Shown: positions 54,104 to 62,762 of the stretch, one piece after another
Layout: each line of letters opens with the position of its first letter
Position numbering within the stretch: position 1 is the stretch's first letter
NCBI GenBank assembly: GCA_021324615.1
Contig: JAJPIT010000100.1
Coordinates: 1-63,643, forward strand
Length of the DNA stretch: 63,643 nt
Reading direction: 5' to 3'
Source: Terriglobia bacterium
GTDB lineage: Bacteria > Acidobacteriota > Terriglobia > Bryobacterales > Bryobacteraceae
The notes under the pieces: model-generated
The model's database searches: none
What the model saw: the letters and a program-made list of their open reading frames with translations, nothing else
What the model was told of the DNA's origin: nothing
Position numbers and translations under genes: made by a program

Positions 54104-55450
54104 CTACTCCGGCAGCGGCTGCCCCTTGGTCTCCGGCGCAAACGGCAGCGCCGCCAGGCCGATGAGGAACACCAGGCACATCGTCACGCCGGCGTAGCGC
54201 AGCGCGTCCGGACCCGAATAAACGCGGCTCGTCAACAATCCCAGCCCCAGCGGACCCACTGCCGCCACCGCCCGCCCTACGTTATAACAGAACGACGTTC
54301 CGGTGCTCCGCAGCCGCGTCGGAAACAGCCCCGGAAAATAAATCGCGTATCCCGCGAATAAGGCGAGCTGGAAGAATCCCATCAGCGGCGGCATCCAGAA
54401 TACGTCGCTGAACCGGTTCAATCTCCAGAATAAAAACGCCGTCGTGAGCATGGCCAGGATCAGCGAAACCGCGAAGGCGCGCCGCCGCGAGGTCCACTGG
54501 GTGAAATAGGTGAACGCGTAAACACCCAAAAAAGCGCCGGAATTCTGCATTAATGACGTAATTCCGGTCCAGATTGTCTTCTTTCCGGCGATCACGCTTT
54601 CAGAGAGCCCTTGCGCGCGGAAGGTTTTATCGATCACCGAACTCAGCAGATCGTAGCTGAAATATCCGATGCCCCAGATCGCCACCACGCCCGAAAACGC
54701 CAGCGCCAGCCCGACCAGCGCGTTTCGCCTCCACCGCGCGTCGGAAAACAGCTCCGCCATGGAGCCGAGCCGCACTTTGTGCGCGGCTCCCTCCGCTTTG
54801 GCCTTGCGCCAGGCCTCCGGCTCTTCCAGCCGCCGCATGACCACGATCACCAGCAGCGCCGGCAGCGCGCCGATCACAAACATGGCCCGCCAGGAGCTTT
54901 CAATGATGTGCGCCTCCTGCAAATTTCCGAGCCCGATGCCGATCAGCGCCGCGATCACGTTGCCCGCTCCCGAACACGATTGCAGCGCGCCCAGGGCAAA
55001 CGGGCGCGCCGGGGCCGGAATCACTTCGGCCACCAGCGCGACGCCGACCGCGAACTCGCCGCCGACTCCCAAACCGGTCAAAAACCGGTACAGCGAAAAG
55101 TCCCAAACGGACGTGGAAAACACGCTCAAACCGGTGAACAGAGAGTAAAAAACGATGCTCCACATCATCGTTTTGACGCGTCCTAAGCGGTCGCCCATGA
55201 TGCCGAACAGCACGCCTCCGGCGGCCCATCCGATCATGAAAATCATGGTCGCGTAGCCGGCGTATTCGGTGACCGTGCCCGCCATCGCCGCATCGCCCGG
55301 CCGCACGCGCAGCAGGTCGAGCATGGCCGGCCGCCGCGCCAGCCCGAAAAACTGCTGATCCATGCAGTCCAGCAGCCACCCGCCGGAGGCGACCAGCAGC
55401 ACCAGCCAGTGATAACGATTCATCTGCCGATACCAGGGCGATTTCCGCAT
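54104..55450 (-). CDS. MFS transporter (sugar-acid/sialate:H+ symporter-like)
   Basis: A 448-aa, 12-helix major facilitator permease. The loop 2-3 motif GIMGDRLGRVKTM and the helix 4-5 signature FLTGLGVGGEFAVGVALVAEV place it near the metabolite:H+ and sialate:H+ symporter group; the C-terminal half has YFPGLFPTRLRSTGTSFCYNVGR. The first loop is long and polar (FFGLARRPAMLDLLRVRPG). Substrate unknown, probably an organic or sugar acid. No enzyme cluster adjoins it. Divergent from scpA. Confidence 0.86.
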   Translation of the reverse strand: MRKSPWYRQMNRYHWLVLLVASGGWLLDCMDQQFFGLARRPAMLDLLRVRPGDAAMAGTVTEYAGYATMIFMIGWAAGGVLFGIMGDRLGRVKTMMWSIVFYSLFTGLSVFSTSVWDFSLYRFLTGLGVGGEFAVGVALVAEVIPAPARPFALGALQSCSGAGNVIAALIGIGLGNLQEAHIIESSWRAMFVIGALPALLVIVVMRRLEEPEAWRKAKAEGAAHKVRLGSMAELFSDARWRRNALVGLALAFSGVVAIWGIGYFSYDLLSSVIDKTFRAQGLSESVIAGKKTIWTGITSLMQNSGAFLGVYAFTYFTQWTSRRRAFAVSLILAMLTTAFLFWRLNRFSDVFWMPPLMGFFQLALFAGYAIYFPGLFPTRLRSTGTSFCYNVGRAVAAVGPLGLGLLTSRVYSGPDALRYAGVTMCLVFLIGLAALPFAPETKGQPLPE

Positions 55451-55472
55451 GAGGACTCATTCTCTCATGTCG

Positions 55473-55478
55473 TATCCT
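55473..55478 (+). promoter_or_regulatory. Leaderless minus-10 box of scpA
   Basis: TATCCT ends 8 nt before GTG 55487 with no ribosome-binding site; supports the GTG start. Confidence 0.45.
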
Positions 55479-55486
55479 GAATTGAA

Positions 55487-56260
55487 GTGTCCTCGCCCCT
55501 GAATTTTCACCTGGAGCACTACGACGGCCCGCTCGACCTGCTGCTGGACCTGATCCGCAAGCAGGAAATCAATATTTACGACATCCCCATCGCCCAGATC
55601 ACCGCGCAGTACATCGAATACATGCAGCGCGCGGCCGAGCTCAGCATCGAGCTGAGCGCCGAATTCGTCTACATGGCCGCGACTCTGATCCACATCAAAT
55701 CGAAAATGCTGCTGCCGCGCGATCCCGAGCTCGAAAAGCTGCTGCCGGAAGAAGATCCGCGCAAGGAACTGGTGGACCGGCTGCTGGAGCACGAGCGCTT
55801 CAAGGCCGCCGCCGAAATGCTGCATCAGAAGCGCGTGATCGAGGAAGCGGTGTGGTCCAATCCGCAGATCGCCCAGTTCGCCGACGCCGAGGATCCCGGC
55901 CTGGCGGTGACGCTGCACGATCTGGTGAAGACGTTTCAGGCCGTTCTGGAGCGCGCCCGGCAACGCCCCGTTTATGAAATCGCCGGCGAGGACGTCTCGG
56001 TTCCCGGCATGATCGGCTACCTGCGCCAGGTCCTCGAACAGGAACCCAGCATCTCGGCGCGCGAGCTGTTTGAGCGCCAGCGCACGCGCCGCGCGATGAT
56101 CTGCCTGTTTCTGGCGGTTTTGGAGCTGGTGAAGCTGCAAGCGGTGGGCCTGGCGCAGAAGGATTTGTTCGGCGAGATCGTCCTGAAGCGCCTGCCCGGC
56201 TTCGAATCGGCGTTCGCCTCCGAGCAGGTGATGGCGGCCATCCACCAAGGGTATAACTGA
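55487..56260 (+). CDS. scpA: Segregation and condensation protein A
   Basis: Kleisin subunit bridging the two SMC heads in chromosome condensation. 257 aa; starts FHLEHYDGPLDLLLDLIRKQEINIYDIPIAQITAQY, the diagnostic ScpA opening, and ends in a winged-helix (ARELFERQRTRRAMICLFLAVLELVKLQAV). GTG start backed by the minus-10 box. scpB follows after 36 bp. Confidence 0.96.
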   Translation: MSSPLNFHLEHYDGPLDLLLDLIRKQEINIYDIPIAQITAQYIEYMQRAAELSIELSAEFVYMAATLIHIKSKMLLPRDPELEKLLPEEDPRKELVDRLLEHERFKAAAEMLHQKRVIEEAVWSNPQIAQFADAEDPGLAVTLHDLVKTFQAVLERARQRPVYEIAGEDVSVPGMIGYLRQVLEQEPSISARELFERQRTRRAMICLFLAVLELVKLQAVGLAQKDLFGEIVLKRLPGFESAFASEQVMAAIHQGYN

Positions 56261-56296
56261 TAGAAGACCGCGCCGCTCCGGTTCCGCGAAAGATCC

Positions 56297-56965
56297 ATGG
56301 AAGAATTCGACCTCAGTCAACTCACCGAAGAGCGCCCCGCTTCCGGCGACGATGCGCGGCTCAAGGCGATTCTCGAAGCGATTGTCTACATCACCGACGA
56401 GCCGCTGTCGCTCCAGCAGATCGCCTCGGCGCTGTCCCAGCCGATCGATAAAGTAAAACGCCTGCTCGATGAAATCGTGGCCGAGTTCGCCAAGCCGGAG
56501 CACGGCCTTTCGATCCGCGAAGTCGCCGGCGGCTACAAGATGGCGACCAAGCCCGAGCACCACGAGGCGGTCCGCGCCTTTGTCAAGAAGCTGACGCCGC
56601 CGCTGAAGCTTTCGCTGGCCGCGCTGGAGACGCTGGCGGTGATCGCCTACAAGCAGCCGGTGACCGCTCCGGAGATCATGGAGATTCGCGGCGTGCAGGG
56701 CGCCAGCGTTCTAAAAACGCTGCTCGATCGCAAACTGATCGCCGAAGCGGGCCGCAAGCAGGTGGTCGGCAAACCGATTCTCTACAAAACCACCAAGGAG
56801 TTTCTTGTGCAGTTCGGGCTGAAGGATTTGAGCGAGCTGCCGACGCTCAAGGAATTCGAGGAGCTCGCCAGAATGGAAGTCGCCGAACCCGAACCTGCCC
56901 CGGCGCAGGCGGAGCCGCGGCCCGAAGCGGAATCTTCAACCGAAAATGACGAATCGCCGGACTGA
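56297..56965 (+). CDS. scpB: Segregation and condensation protein B
   Basis: SMC-complex partner of ScpA, 222 aa. Tandem winged helices: ILEAIVYITDEPLSLQQIASAL and LAALETLAVIAYKQPVTAPEIMEIRGVQGASVLKTLLDRKLI, ending GKPILYKTTKEFLVQFGLKDLSELP. An acidic Pro/Glu-rich tail (about 195-222) is the only oddity. Confidence 0.96.
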   Translation: MEEFDLSQLTEERPASGDDARLKAILEAIVYITDEPLSLQQIASALSQPIDKVKRLLDEIVAEFAKPEHGLSIREVAGGYKMATKPEHHEAVRAFVKKLTPPLKLSLAALETLAVIAYKQPVTAPEIMEIRGVQGASVLKTLLDRKLIAEAGRKQVVGKPILYKTTKEFLVQFGLKDLSELPTLKEFEELARMEVAEPEPAPAQAEPRPEAESSTENDESPD

Positions 56966-56994
56966 GGCGGCGGGGACACACACCCGGAAACGCG

Positions 56995-57735
56995 ATGGCT
57001 GAGGAGCGCCTCCAAAAAATCCTGTCGCAGGCCGGCATCGCCAGCCGGCGGAAAGCCGAGCAGATGATCGCCGAAGGCCGCGTCACCGTCAACGGCCGGA
57101 CGGTCACGCAACTCGGCTCCAAGGCGGACCTCGATCGCGACCATATCAAAGTCGACGGCCGTCTTCTTAAAAAACCGAAGCGCCACGTTTACATCGCCCT
57201 GCACAAACCCAAGGGCGTGGTGACCACGGTCAGCGATCCGGAGGGCCGCCAGACCGTCATGCACCTGCTGCGCGGCGTCAAGGAGCGGGTTTATCCGGTC
57301 GGGCGGCTGGATTATCACAGCGAAGGCCTGCTGCTGCTGACCAACGACGGCGAATTCGCACACCGCATCACCGCGCCCGCAAGCCACGTCATCAAAACCT
57401 ACCTGGTGAAAACCAACGGCCATCTGAGCGAGGAGCAGGAGAGAGAGTTTCGCGAGGGCATCCCCCTGCACGGCCGCAAGACCTCGCCCGCCGAACTGAA
57501 GCGGATCAAGCCCGGCGCCAATCCCTGGTATGAAGTGAAGATCGCCGAGGGCCGCCAGAACCAGATCCGCGAAATGTTCAAGCACTTCGGCCTGCTGGTG
57601 GAGAAGCTGCGGCGCGTGAAGATCGGCTTTTTCGCTCTGGACCTGCCGCCGGGCCGCTACCGCCATCTCACGCCCAAGGAGATTGAAAAATTCCGCCGGA
57701 TACTGAAACTGAATGACCATAGCGGAGATACTTAA
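56995..57735 (+). CDS. rluB: RluB-type 23S rRNA pseudouridine synthase
   Basis: RsuA/RluB family enzyme that makes a pseudouridine in 23S rRNA (position 2605 in E. coli). 246 aa: N-terminal S4 domain (RLQKILSQAGIASRRKAEQMI), then the catalytic PVGRLDYHSEGLLLLTNDGE with the active-site Asp of GRLD, and GRNQ-like EGRQNQIREMFKHFGL. A place after scpB is the typical RluB locus. Its 3' end overlaps the next gene by 23 bp. Confidence 0.94.
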   Translation: MAEERLQKILSQAGIASRRKAEQMIAEGRVTVNGRTVTQLGSKADLDRDHIKVDGRLLKKPKRHVYIALHKPKGVVTTVSDPEGRQTVMHLLRGVKERVYPVGRLDYHSEGLLLLTNDGEFAHRITAPASHVIKTYLVKTNGHLSEEQEREFREGIPLHGRKTSPAELKRIKPGANPWYEVKIAEGRQNQIREMFKHFGLLVEKLRRVKIGFFALDLPPGRYRHLTPKEIEKFRRILKLNDHSGDT

Positions 57736-58108
57736 AACCACCCGCACCATCGCGGTGGTCGGACTGTCGTCGAAGCCGATGCGCCCCAGCAACGGGGTCA
57801 GCGCCTACATGCAGCGCGCCGGCTACCGCATCATTCCGGTGAATCCGAACGAGCAACAAGTGCTGGGCGAAAAATCCTACGCGCGGCTGGAGGACGTTCC
57901 GGAAAAAATCGACTGCGTCAACGTGTTTCGCCGGCCGCAGTTCGTTCCGGCTATCGTCGAATCGGCGATTCGCATCGGCGCCAAATCACTCTGGCTACAG
58001 GAGGGCGTGATCCATGCGGACGCCGCGGAGCGGGCGCGCCAGGCCGGGCTGTCGGTGGTCATGGATAAGTGCATCCTGAAAGAACACCGCAAGCTGCTGC
58101 GGGCGTAG
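57713..58108 (+). CDS. CoA-binding protein (YccU type)
   Basis: 131-aa Rossmann-fold protein like E. coli YccU and the CoA-binding domain of acyl-CoA synthetases. RTIAVVGLSSKPMRPSNGVSAYMQ, YRIIPVNPNEQQVLGEKSY and SLWLQEGVIHADAAERARQAGL are the family blocks. Starts within the 3' end of rluB. Physiological role not known. Confidence 0.87.
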   Translation: MTIAEILKTTRTIAVVGLSSKPMRPSNGVSAYMQRAGYRIIPVNPNEQQVLGEKSYARLEDVPEKIDCVNVFRRPQFVPAIVESAIRIGAKSLWLQEGVIHADAAERARQAGLSVVMDKCILKEHRKLLRA

Positions 58109-58114
58109 GCGCGC

Positions 58115-58470
58115 TCAACTCTGGTAGTTTTCGAAACTCAGCACGTCCCCTACCTCCGTGCCGGTCGACTCCGCGGTTCCGGCCGGAAGCTCCAGCACCG
58201 AATGCGCGCGAAAGCTTAAGGCGATTTTCCAGGCGGGCATCCGATGCCGCACCTTCAGGACCTTTTTCTGTTTGCTCAGGAACAGGACGTCGATGGGAAT
58301 TTCATGAAAAAGGTGTGCACGCCTTCGCACGGCGAGATCCACAGCCCCTCGCCGGCTTCGAGGCGGGCGCGCTTGAGCAGCCCGGTCCGGCGCTTGGCGC
58401 TGGTGTCGGCGATGTCGGCCCGGTCGGCCAGCACCGCGCCCCGCGAATTGGTCACCCGCAGCCTGGACAA
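58115..58470 (-). pseudogene. DUF192 family gene with a -1 frameshift
   Basis: Two minus-strand frames each encode half of one DUF192 protein, usually a ~110-150 aa small beta-barrel domain. Upstream frame (from about 58470): RVTNSRGAVLADRADIADT through GLWISPCEGVHTFFMKFP. Downstream frame: IDVLFLSKQKKVLKVRHRMPAW through ALSFRAHSVLELPAGTAEST...EVGDVLSF. They join as MKF-P-IDVLFL if one base is added in the GGG/CCC run at 58295-58297. In the sequence as given the first half stops at 58276-58278. A real pseudogene, programmed slippage or a base-calling error in the run are all possible. The start (TTG 58470 or GTG 58455) is uncertain. Confidence 0.78.
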
Positions 58471-58472
58471 AC

Positions 58473-58478
58473 TACAAT
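58473..58478 (+). promoter_or_regulatory. Leaderless minus-10 box of msrA
   Basis: TACAAT (one mismatch from TATAAT) ends 6 nt before ATG 58485; spacer TGAAGC, the same as at mrp. Confidence 0.55.
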
Positions 58479-58484
58479 TGAAGC

Positions 58485-58949
58485 ATGGAGAAGGCCACAT
58501 TTGCCGCGGGCTGTTTTTGGGGCGTGGAAGCCACTTTTCGCCGCCTCCCCGGAGTGACGGACACACAGGTGGGCTACACCGGCGGCCACCTGCCGAATCC
58601 CACCTACGAAGAAGTCTGCACGGACCGGACCGGGCACGCCGAAGCCGTCGAGATCACTTTCGATCCGCAAGTGATCCGCTACCACGATCTGCTGCGGGTT
58701 TTTTGGGACAGCCATGATCCGACCACCAAGGACCGCCAGGGCCCGGACATCGGCACGCAATACCGCAGCGCGATCTTTTTCCATTCTCCGGAACAGGAAA
58801 AAGAAGCGCGGGCGTCGCTTGCGGAGGCGCAAAAGCGCTTCCCCCGCCCGATCGTGACGCAGATCGTTCCCGCATCCGAGTTTTACCGGGCCGAGGAGTA
58901 CCATCAGCAATACCTGGAAAAACGCGGGCTGGCCCATTGCCATCTCTAA
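58485..58949 (+). CDS. msrA: Peptide methionine-S-sulfoxide reductase MsrA
   Basis: Repairs oxidised methionine (S isomer) using thioredoxin. 154 aa with the catalytic motif [10 protein letters not shown] (nucleophile C10), [27 protein letters not shown] and YHQQYLEK. The C-terminus HCHL has one Cys that may serve as resolving residue; the usual second pair is absent. Short, cytoplasmic. Confidence 0.95.
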   Translation: MEKATFAAGCFWGVEATFRRLPGVTDTQVGYTGGHLPNPTYEEVCTDRTGHAEAVEITFDPQVIRYHDLLRVFWDSHDPTTKDRQGPDIGTQYRSAIFFHSPEQEKEARASLAEAQKRFPRPIVTQIVPASEFYRAEEYHQQYLEKRGLAHCHL

Positions 58950-58986
58950 GGGCGGCGGGCGCGCCTGTTATCCTGAAATTTCCCCC

Positions 58987-60348
58987 TTGAAAATCGGTTT
59001 TGTCAGTCTCGGATGCCCCAAAAACCTCGTCGATAGCGAGGTGATGATGGGCCAGCTTGTTCAGAGCGGCCACCAGCTCACGCCCGATCCCGGCGAGGCC
59101 GACGTCATCGTGGTGAATACGTGCAGCTTCATTGATCCCGCCAAGCAGGAATCGGTCGACGCCATTCTGGAAATGGCCGAATACAAGAAGACCGGACGGG
59201 CGCGCCGTCTGGTTGTCGCCGGATGCCTGGTGGAACGTTACCGCGCCGAGATCCGGGCCCAGATCCCGGAAGTCGACGCCGTGCTCGGCACCAACGAACT
59301 GGAGCAGATCACGCGCCTGTGCGAAGGGGTCGAGCCCGCGCCGAATCCGTTCGAGGCGTATCTCTACCACGAGGCCACGCCGCGCGTGCTGTCGACCCCG
59401 CGGCATTTCGCCTACATCAAGATCGCCGAAGGCTGCGACCATCCCTGCACGTTCTGCGTCATCCCGCAGTATCGCGGAAAATTCCGCAGCCGGCGCTTCG
59501 AATCGGTGGTCAAAGAAGCGGAGCGGCTGTTTGCGCAGGGCGTTCGCGAAATTAATTTGATCGGCCAGGACACCACCTGCTACGGCGAGGATCTTGGGAT
59601 GAAGGACGGTCTGGCGGCGCTGCTGGCCCGGCTGGCGCAAATCGAAACGCCGGAGGAAAAATGGGTGCGGTTCCTGTACGCCTACCCCAATAAAATCACG
59701 CAAAAACTTCTCGACACGATCGCCGGGCACGCCGCGCTGGTCCCCTACATCGACATGCCGCTCCAGCACGCCAGCGCGCCGGTGCTGAAGCGGATGAAGC
59801 GCGGCGGGCACGCCGACATTTTCCTGAAACTCCTCGAACGCATTCGCGCCACCATCCCCGGCGTCGCCATCCGCACCAGCATGATCGTCGGATTCCCCGG
59901 CGAATCGGAGGCCGATTTCGAAACGCTTTGCCAGTTCGCCGAGGCCGCGCAGTTCGACCGGCTCGGCGTGTTTTCCTACTCCGACGAGGACACCAGCGCG
60001 AGCTTTCATCTCGACCAGAAAGTGGACGCGCGAACGATCTATAACCGCAAGCGCCGCCTGATGGCGCTGCAACGGAAAATTTCGCGGCGGCGCAACCGCG
60101 AGCTGGTGGACCGGGAGTTTCCGGTGCTGGTGGAAGGCCCCACGGCCGATTCCGAGCTGGTGTGGCAGGCGCGCCTGGCCACGCAGGCTCCCGAGATCGA
60201 CGGCGTCTGCTACATCTCCGACCCCGGCGAGCATCCCCCGCGGGCCGGCGAGATCCGCAAGATGCGGATCACCCGGGCCCACGATTACGACCTCACCGGC
60301 GAGTTGATCGACGCGCCGCGGCCGAGCCTCATTCAGCTTGCGCTATGA
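58987..60348 (+). CDS. rimO: Ribosomal protein S12 methylthiotransferase RimO
   Basis: Radical-SAM enzyme that methylthiolates Asp89 of ribosomal protein S12. 453 aa. N-terminal MTTase domain with cluster ligands C10 ([15 protein letters not shown]), C46 and C80; radical SAM CxxxCxxC at C150, C154, C157 (CDHPCTFC); TRAM domain at the end. The S12-specific CPKN and the [16 protein letters not shown] segment favour RimO over MiaB. TTG start; TATCCT 12 nt upstream may be its minus-10. ATGA overlap with yacG. Confidence 0.94.
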   Translation: MKIGFVSLGCPKNLVDSEVMMGQLVQSGHQLTPDPGEADVIVVNTCSFIDPAKQESVDAILEMAEYKKTGRARRLVVAGCLVERYRAEIRAQIPEVDAVLGTNELEQITRLCEGVEPAPNPFEAYLYHEATPRVLSTPRHFAYIKIAEGCDHPCTFCVIPQYRGKFRSRRFESVVKEAERLFAQGVREINLIGQDTTCYGEDLGMKDGLAALLARLAQIETPEEKWVRFLYAYPNKITQKLLDTIAGHAALVPYIDMPLQHASAPVLKRMKRGGHADIFLKLLERIRATIPGVAIRTSMIVGFPGESEADFETLCQFAEAAQFDRLGVFSYSDEDTSASFHLDQKVDARTIYNRKRRLMALQRKISRRRNRELVDREFPVLVEGPTADSELVWQARLATQAPEIDGVCYISDPGEHPPRAGEIRKMRITRAHDYDLTGELIDAPRPSLIQLAL

Positions 60349-60503
60349 AGTGTCCGATCTGCGGAAAACCCGTCGCCTTCACCGATCCCGAGATGCCGTT
60401 TTGCAGCGAGCGCTGCCGCCTGATCGATCTGGGCAACTGGGCCTCGGAGAAGTACGTTATTCCCGGGCAATCGGCCGCGATCGAAGAGGACGGCGAGGAT
60501 TGA
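60345..60503 (+). CDS. yacG: YacG-type zinc-ribbon protein (DNA gyrase inhibitor family)
   Basis: 52-aa zinc protein with C3, C6, C20, C24 (CPIC...CSERC), followed by [17 protein letters not shown], the full YacG signature. Members bind GyrB and inhibit gyrase in E. coli. Start overlaps rimO (ATGA) and stop overlaps pgpA, so the three genes are translationally coupled. Confidence 0.93.
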   Translation: MKCPICGKPVAFTDPEMPFCSERCRLIDLGNWASEKYVIPGQSAAIEEDGED

Positions 60504-60952
60504 AGCAAACCGCGCGAGTCCTCTCGACGTGGTTTTACTGCGGATACGCCCCGAAAGCGCCGGGCACCGCCGGATCGCTCGCCGCCATCGCGATTGCGTG
60601 GTTTATCCCCGCGCCGCCGTGGGCGTTCGCGATCTTCGGACTGGCGCTGGCGATCCCTGGAATCTGGGCCGCCGGCGTGACCGCGCGCGAGCTCGGCCGC
60701 CCCGACCCGGGCATCGTCGTAGTGGATGAAGTAACCGGCCAATGGATCACGCTGGCCGGGGCGGCCCATCTGAACTGGCAATCCCTCCTGATCGCTTTTG
60801 TGTTATTTCGCTTGTTCGACATCTGGAAGCCGCCGCCGGTGCGCCAGCTTGAAAAGCTGCCGGGCGGTTTCGGAATCGTCGCCGATGACGCGATGGCCGG
60901 CGTCTACGGCGCGATCGTGCTTTATGGCTGCACGGTATTTTTTGGGTTGTGA
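60500..60952 (+). CDS. pgpA: Phosphatidylglycerophosphatase A
   Basis: Membrane lipid phosphatase making phosphatidylglycerol. 150 aa, about four membrane helices. [19 protein letters not shown], the VDEVTGQWI catalytic segment and [36 protein letters not shown] are the PgpA motifs. TTG start overlaps the yacG TGA (TTGA); the longer in-frame opening is rejected. Convergent with ppiB (4 bp). Confidence 0.92.
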   Translation: MKQTARVLSTWFYCGYAPKAPGTAGSLAAIAIAWFIPAPPWAFAIFGLALAIPGIWAAGVTARELGRPDPGIVVVDEVTGQWITLAGAAHLNWQSLLIAFVLFRLFDIWKPPPVRQLEKLPGGFGIVADDAMAGVYGAIVLYGCTVFFGL

Positions 60953-60956
60953 GGCG

Positions 60957-61439
60957 CTACTCCTCCGAAATCGTGACGCTTTTGAGCGTATCGCCCTGTT
61001 TGATCGCGTTCACCACATCCTGGCCCTTGCGAACCTGGCCGAAGACGGTGTGTTTTCCGTCCAGCCAGTCGGTGACCACGTGGGTGATGAAAAACTGGCT
61101 GCCGTTGGTATTCGGACCCGCGTTGGCCATCGACAGCGTGCCGGCCTGGTGCTTGTTCGGGTTGCCCTTGGTTTCATCCTCGAATCGATAACCCGGACCT
61201 CCACGGCCGGTGCCGGTCGGGTCGCCGCCCTGAATCATGAAGTTCTCGATGACCCGATGAAACAGCGTGCCGTCATAGAATTTTTCCCGCGCGAGAAAGA
61301 CAAAATTGTTCACGGTCTTTGGCGCATCCTTGGCAAACAGATCGCAGACGATTTCCCCGCGGGTCGTATGAAACGTGGCGGAATATTTCTTGGCCGGATC
61401 GATGGACATCGCCGGAGCAGCCGGATATTGTTTTGGCAT
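60957..61439 (-). CDS. ppiB: Cyclophilin-type peptidyl-prolyl isomerase
   Basis: Prolyl isomerase, 160 aa, no signal peptide so cytoplasmic. The active-site region [19 protein letters not shown] and [18 protein letters not shown] with [12 protein letters not shown] are intact. A short N-terminal extension [18 protein letters not shown] precedes the fold. Confidence 0.94.
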   Translation of the reverse strand: MPKQYPAAPAMSIDPAKKYSATFHTTRGEIVCDLFAKDAPKTVNNFVFLAREKFYDGTLFHRVIENFMIQGGDPTGTGRGGPGYRFEDETKGNPNKHQAGTLSMANAGPNTNGSQFFITHVVTDWLDGKHTVFGQVRKGQDVVNAIKQGDTLKSVTISEE

Positions 61440-61445
61440 CGATTC

Positions 61446-61451
61446 ATCTTA
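61446..61451 (-). promoter_or_regulatory. Leaderless minus-10 box of ppiB
   Basis: TAAGAT on the minus strand ends 6 nt before the ATG (spacer GAATCG). Same box and spacing as argD. Confidence 0.5.
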
Positions 61452-61475
61452 TCGCGCCGGGCGCCTGCAGCCGCA

Positions 61476-62399
61476 TTATGCCGCCACGATTGCGGCGAAC
61501 TTCGCCAGGTCGATATTGCCTCCGGAGACGATGGCGGCGGTCTTTTCCTTCATTTCCATGGCCGCCGCGACGGCGCACGCCGCGGCGCCTTCGCAGATCA
61601 CCCGGTTGCGCTCGGCGGCGAACCGCATGGCCGCGGCCGCCTGATCTAACGTGACCACCCGCGCGCCGTCCACACGCTCCCGCGCCAGATCCAGCATTCC
61701 CGGAAGGACGGTTTTGCTGGCGATGCCGTCCACGAACGACGGCCGGTAATCGACGGTCACCGCCCGTCCGGCGGCAAGGGAGGCCGAAAGCGGCGCGCCG
61801 GTTTCACACTCGACGGCGTAAACCCGGACCTGAGGCCGCAGCTCCCTTACGACCGCCGCGATCCCGCAGCATAATCCGCCGCCGCCCCACGGTACTACGA
61901 CCGCTTCCAGATCCGGAAGATCCTCGATCAGCTCCAGCCCGATGGTCCCGTTGCCGGCCATGACGTCCGGATCGTCAAAGGCGTGGATGAACGTCGCCTC
62001 CACTCCTGGGAAGGAACGTTCCTCGAAGGTTCGCCACCAGGTATCGAAAGGAACTTTAATGATCCGCCCGCCCAGCCGCTCGACCGCCCGCAGCTTGGTT
62101 TCCGGAGCCGTTTCCGGCGTGATCACCGTGGCCGGCACTCCCATTCGGCGGGCGCAATACGCCACTCCCTGCGCCATATTGCCGGCCGATGCGGTCAGCA
62201 CTCCGCGGGCGATCCGTTCCCGCCCGGCCCGGATCATCGCGTTGGCCGCTCCCCGGATCTTGAACGACCCGATCGGCTGAAGATTTTCGAGTTTCAGGTA
62301 CACCGGATGGTCGGAGTTGAGTTTGATCAGGGGCGTTCGGAGGGCGATTCCGGCGATGTTCCGGCGGGCTTGCTCGGCTGCCTTCAGATGAAGAGACAT
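61476..62399 (-). CDS. PLP-dependent threonine/serine dehydratase
   Basis: Fold type II PLP enzyme, 307 aa, deaminating Thr/Ser to 2-oxoacids (or a Ser/Asp racemase relative). PLP lysine K47 in IGSFKIRGAANAM, phosphate-binding GGGGLCCG, and SGGNID near the end. No C-terminal ACT regulatory domain, so it is like catabolic or short-form dehydratases and not IlvA with feedback control. Confidence 0.88.
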   Translation of the reverse strand: MSLHLKAAEQARRNIAGIALRTPLIKLNSDHPVYLKLENLQPIGSFKIRGAANAMIRAGRERIARGVLTASAGNMAQGVAYCARRMGVPATVITPETAPETKLRAVERLGGRIIKVPFDTWWRTFEERSFPGVEATFIHAFDDPDVMAGNGTIGLELIEDLPDLEAVVVPWGGGGLCCGIAAVVRELRPQVRVYAVECETGAPLSASLAAGRAVTVDYRPSFVDGIASKTVLPGMLDLARERVDGARVVTLDQAAAAMRFAAERNRVICEGAAACAVAAAMEMKEKTAAIVSGGNIDLAKFAAIVAA

Positions 62400-62407
62400 T
62401 CACAACA

Positions 62408-62413
62408 AATTTA
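62408..62413 (-). promoter_or_regulatory. Possible leaderless minus-10 box of the dehydratase gene
   Basis: TAAATT on the minus strand ends 8 nt before the ATG at 62399 with no ribosome-binding site. Confidence 0.4.
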
Positions 62414-62576
62414 CCGTGGAAGGTGCAACAGCCGCGCATCCGGAAGCATCTGTTGAAACGTAGTTCCACTGTGAGTCACAAGAAACTCGAGAAAGAGATG
62501 ACGCGAACCTGCCGATAAGCGGAACAGCCGATTTCCTCAGGGCAGTGGAATCGAGCGTGCAGAGTAGAAGGCAGGA

Positions 62577-62705
62577 ATGGAAGTGGGGTCGCCAATGATT
62601 ATCGGAGCCGCAATCGCCGGATTGTTGATCGTTTCCTTGTTTTTCGAGATGCTCGCCTCCTCGCCCAAGCCGCGCCAGGAGCGCCAGCGGACGCCGAAAA
62701 ACTAA
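62577..62705 (+). CDS. Possible 42-aa single-pass membrane protein
   Basis: ATG to TAA, 42 codons. A hydrophobic helix (IIGAAIAGLLIVSLFFEML) is followed by a basic Pro/Arg/Gln tail (KPRQERQRTPKN). AGGCAGGA lies just before the ATG; a second ATG six codons on is an alternative. A signal-anchor small protein is plausible; no family recognised. Confidence 0.45.
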   Translation: MEVGSPMIIGAAIAGLLIVSLFFEMLASSPKPRQERQRTPKN

Positions 62706-62762
62706 GCCGGCAGCGCCAAAAAAGTGACGCCCTGACACAACAGGCGTGTCAAAATGGCAGCT

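Noticed and set aside
58276-58278. UGA in the DUF192 gene as a selenocysteine codon
   Set aside because: The second half of the domain continues in another frame, so readthrough would not restore the protein; a frameshift explains it.
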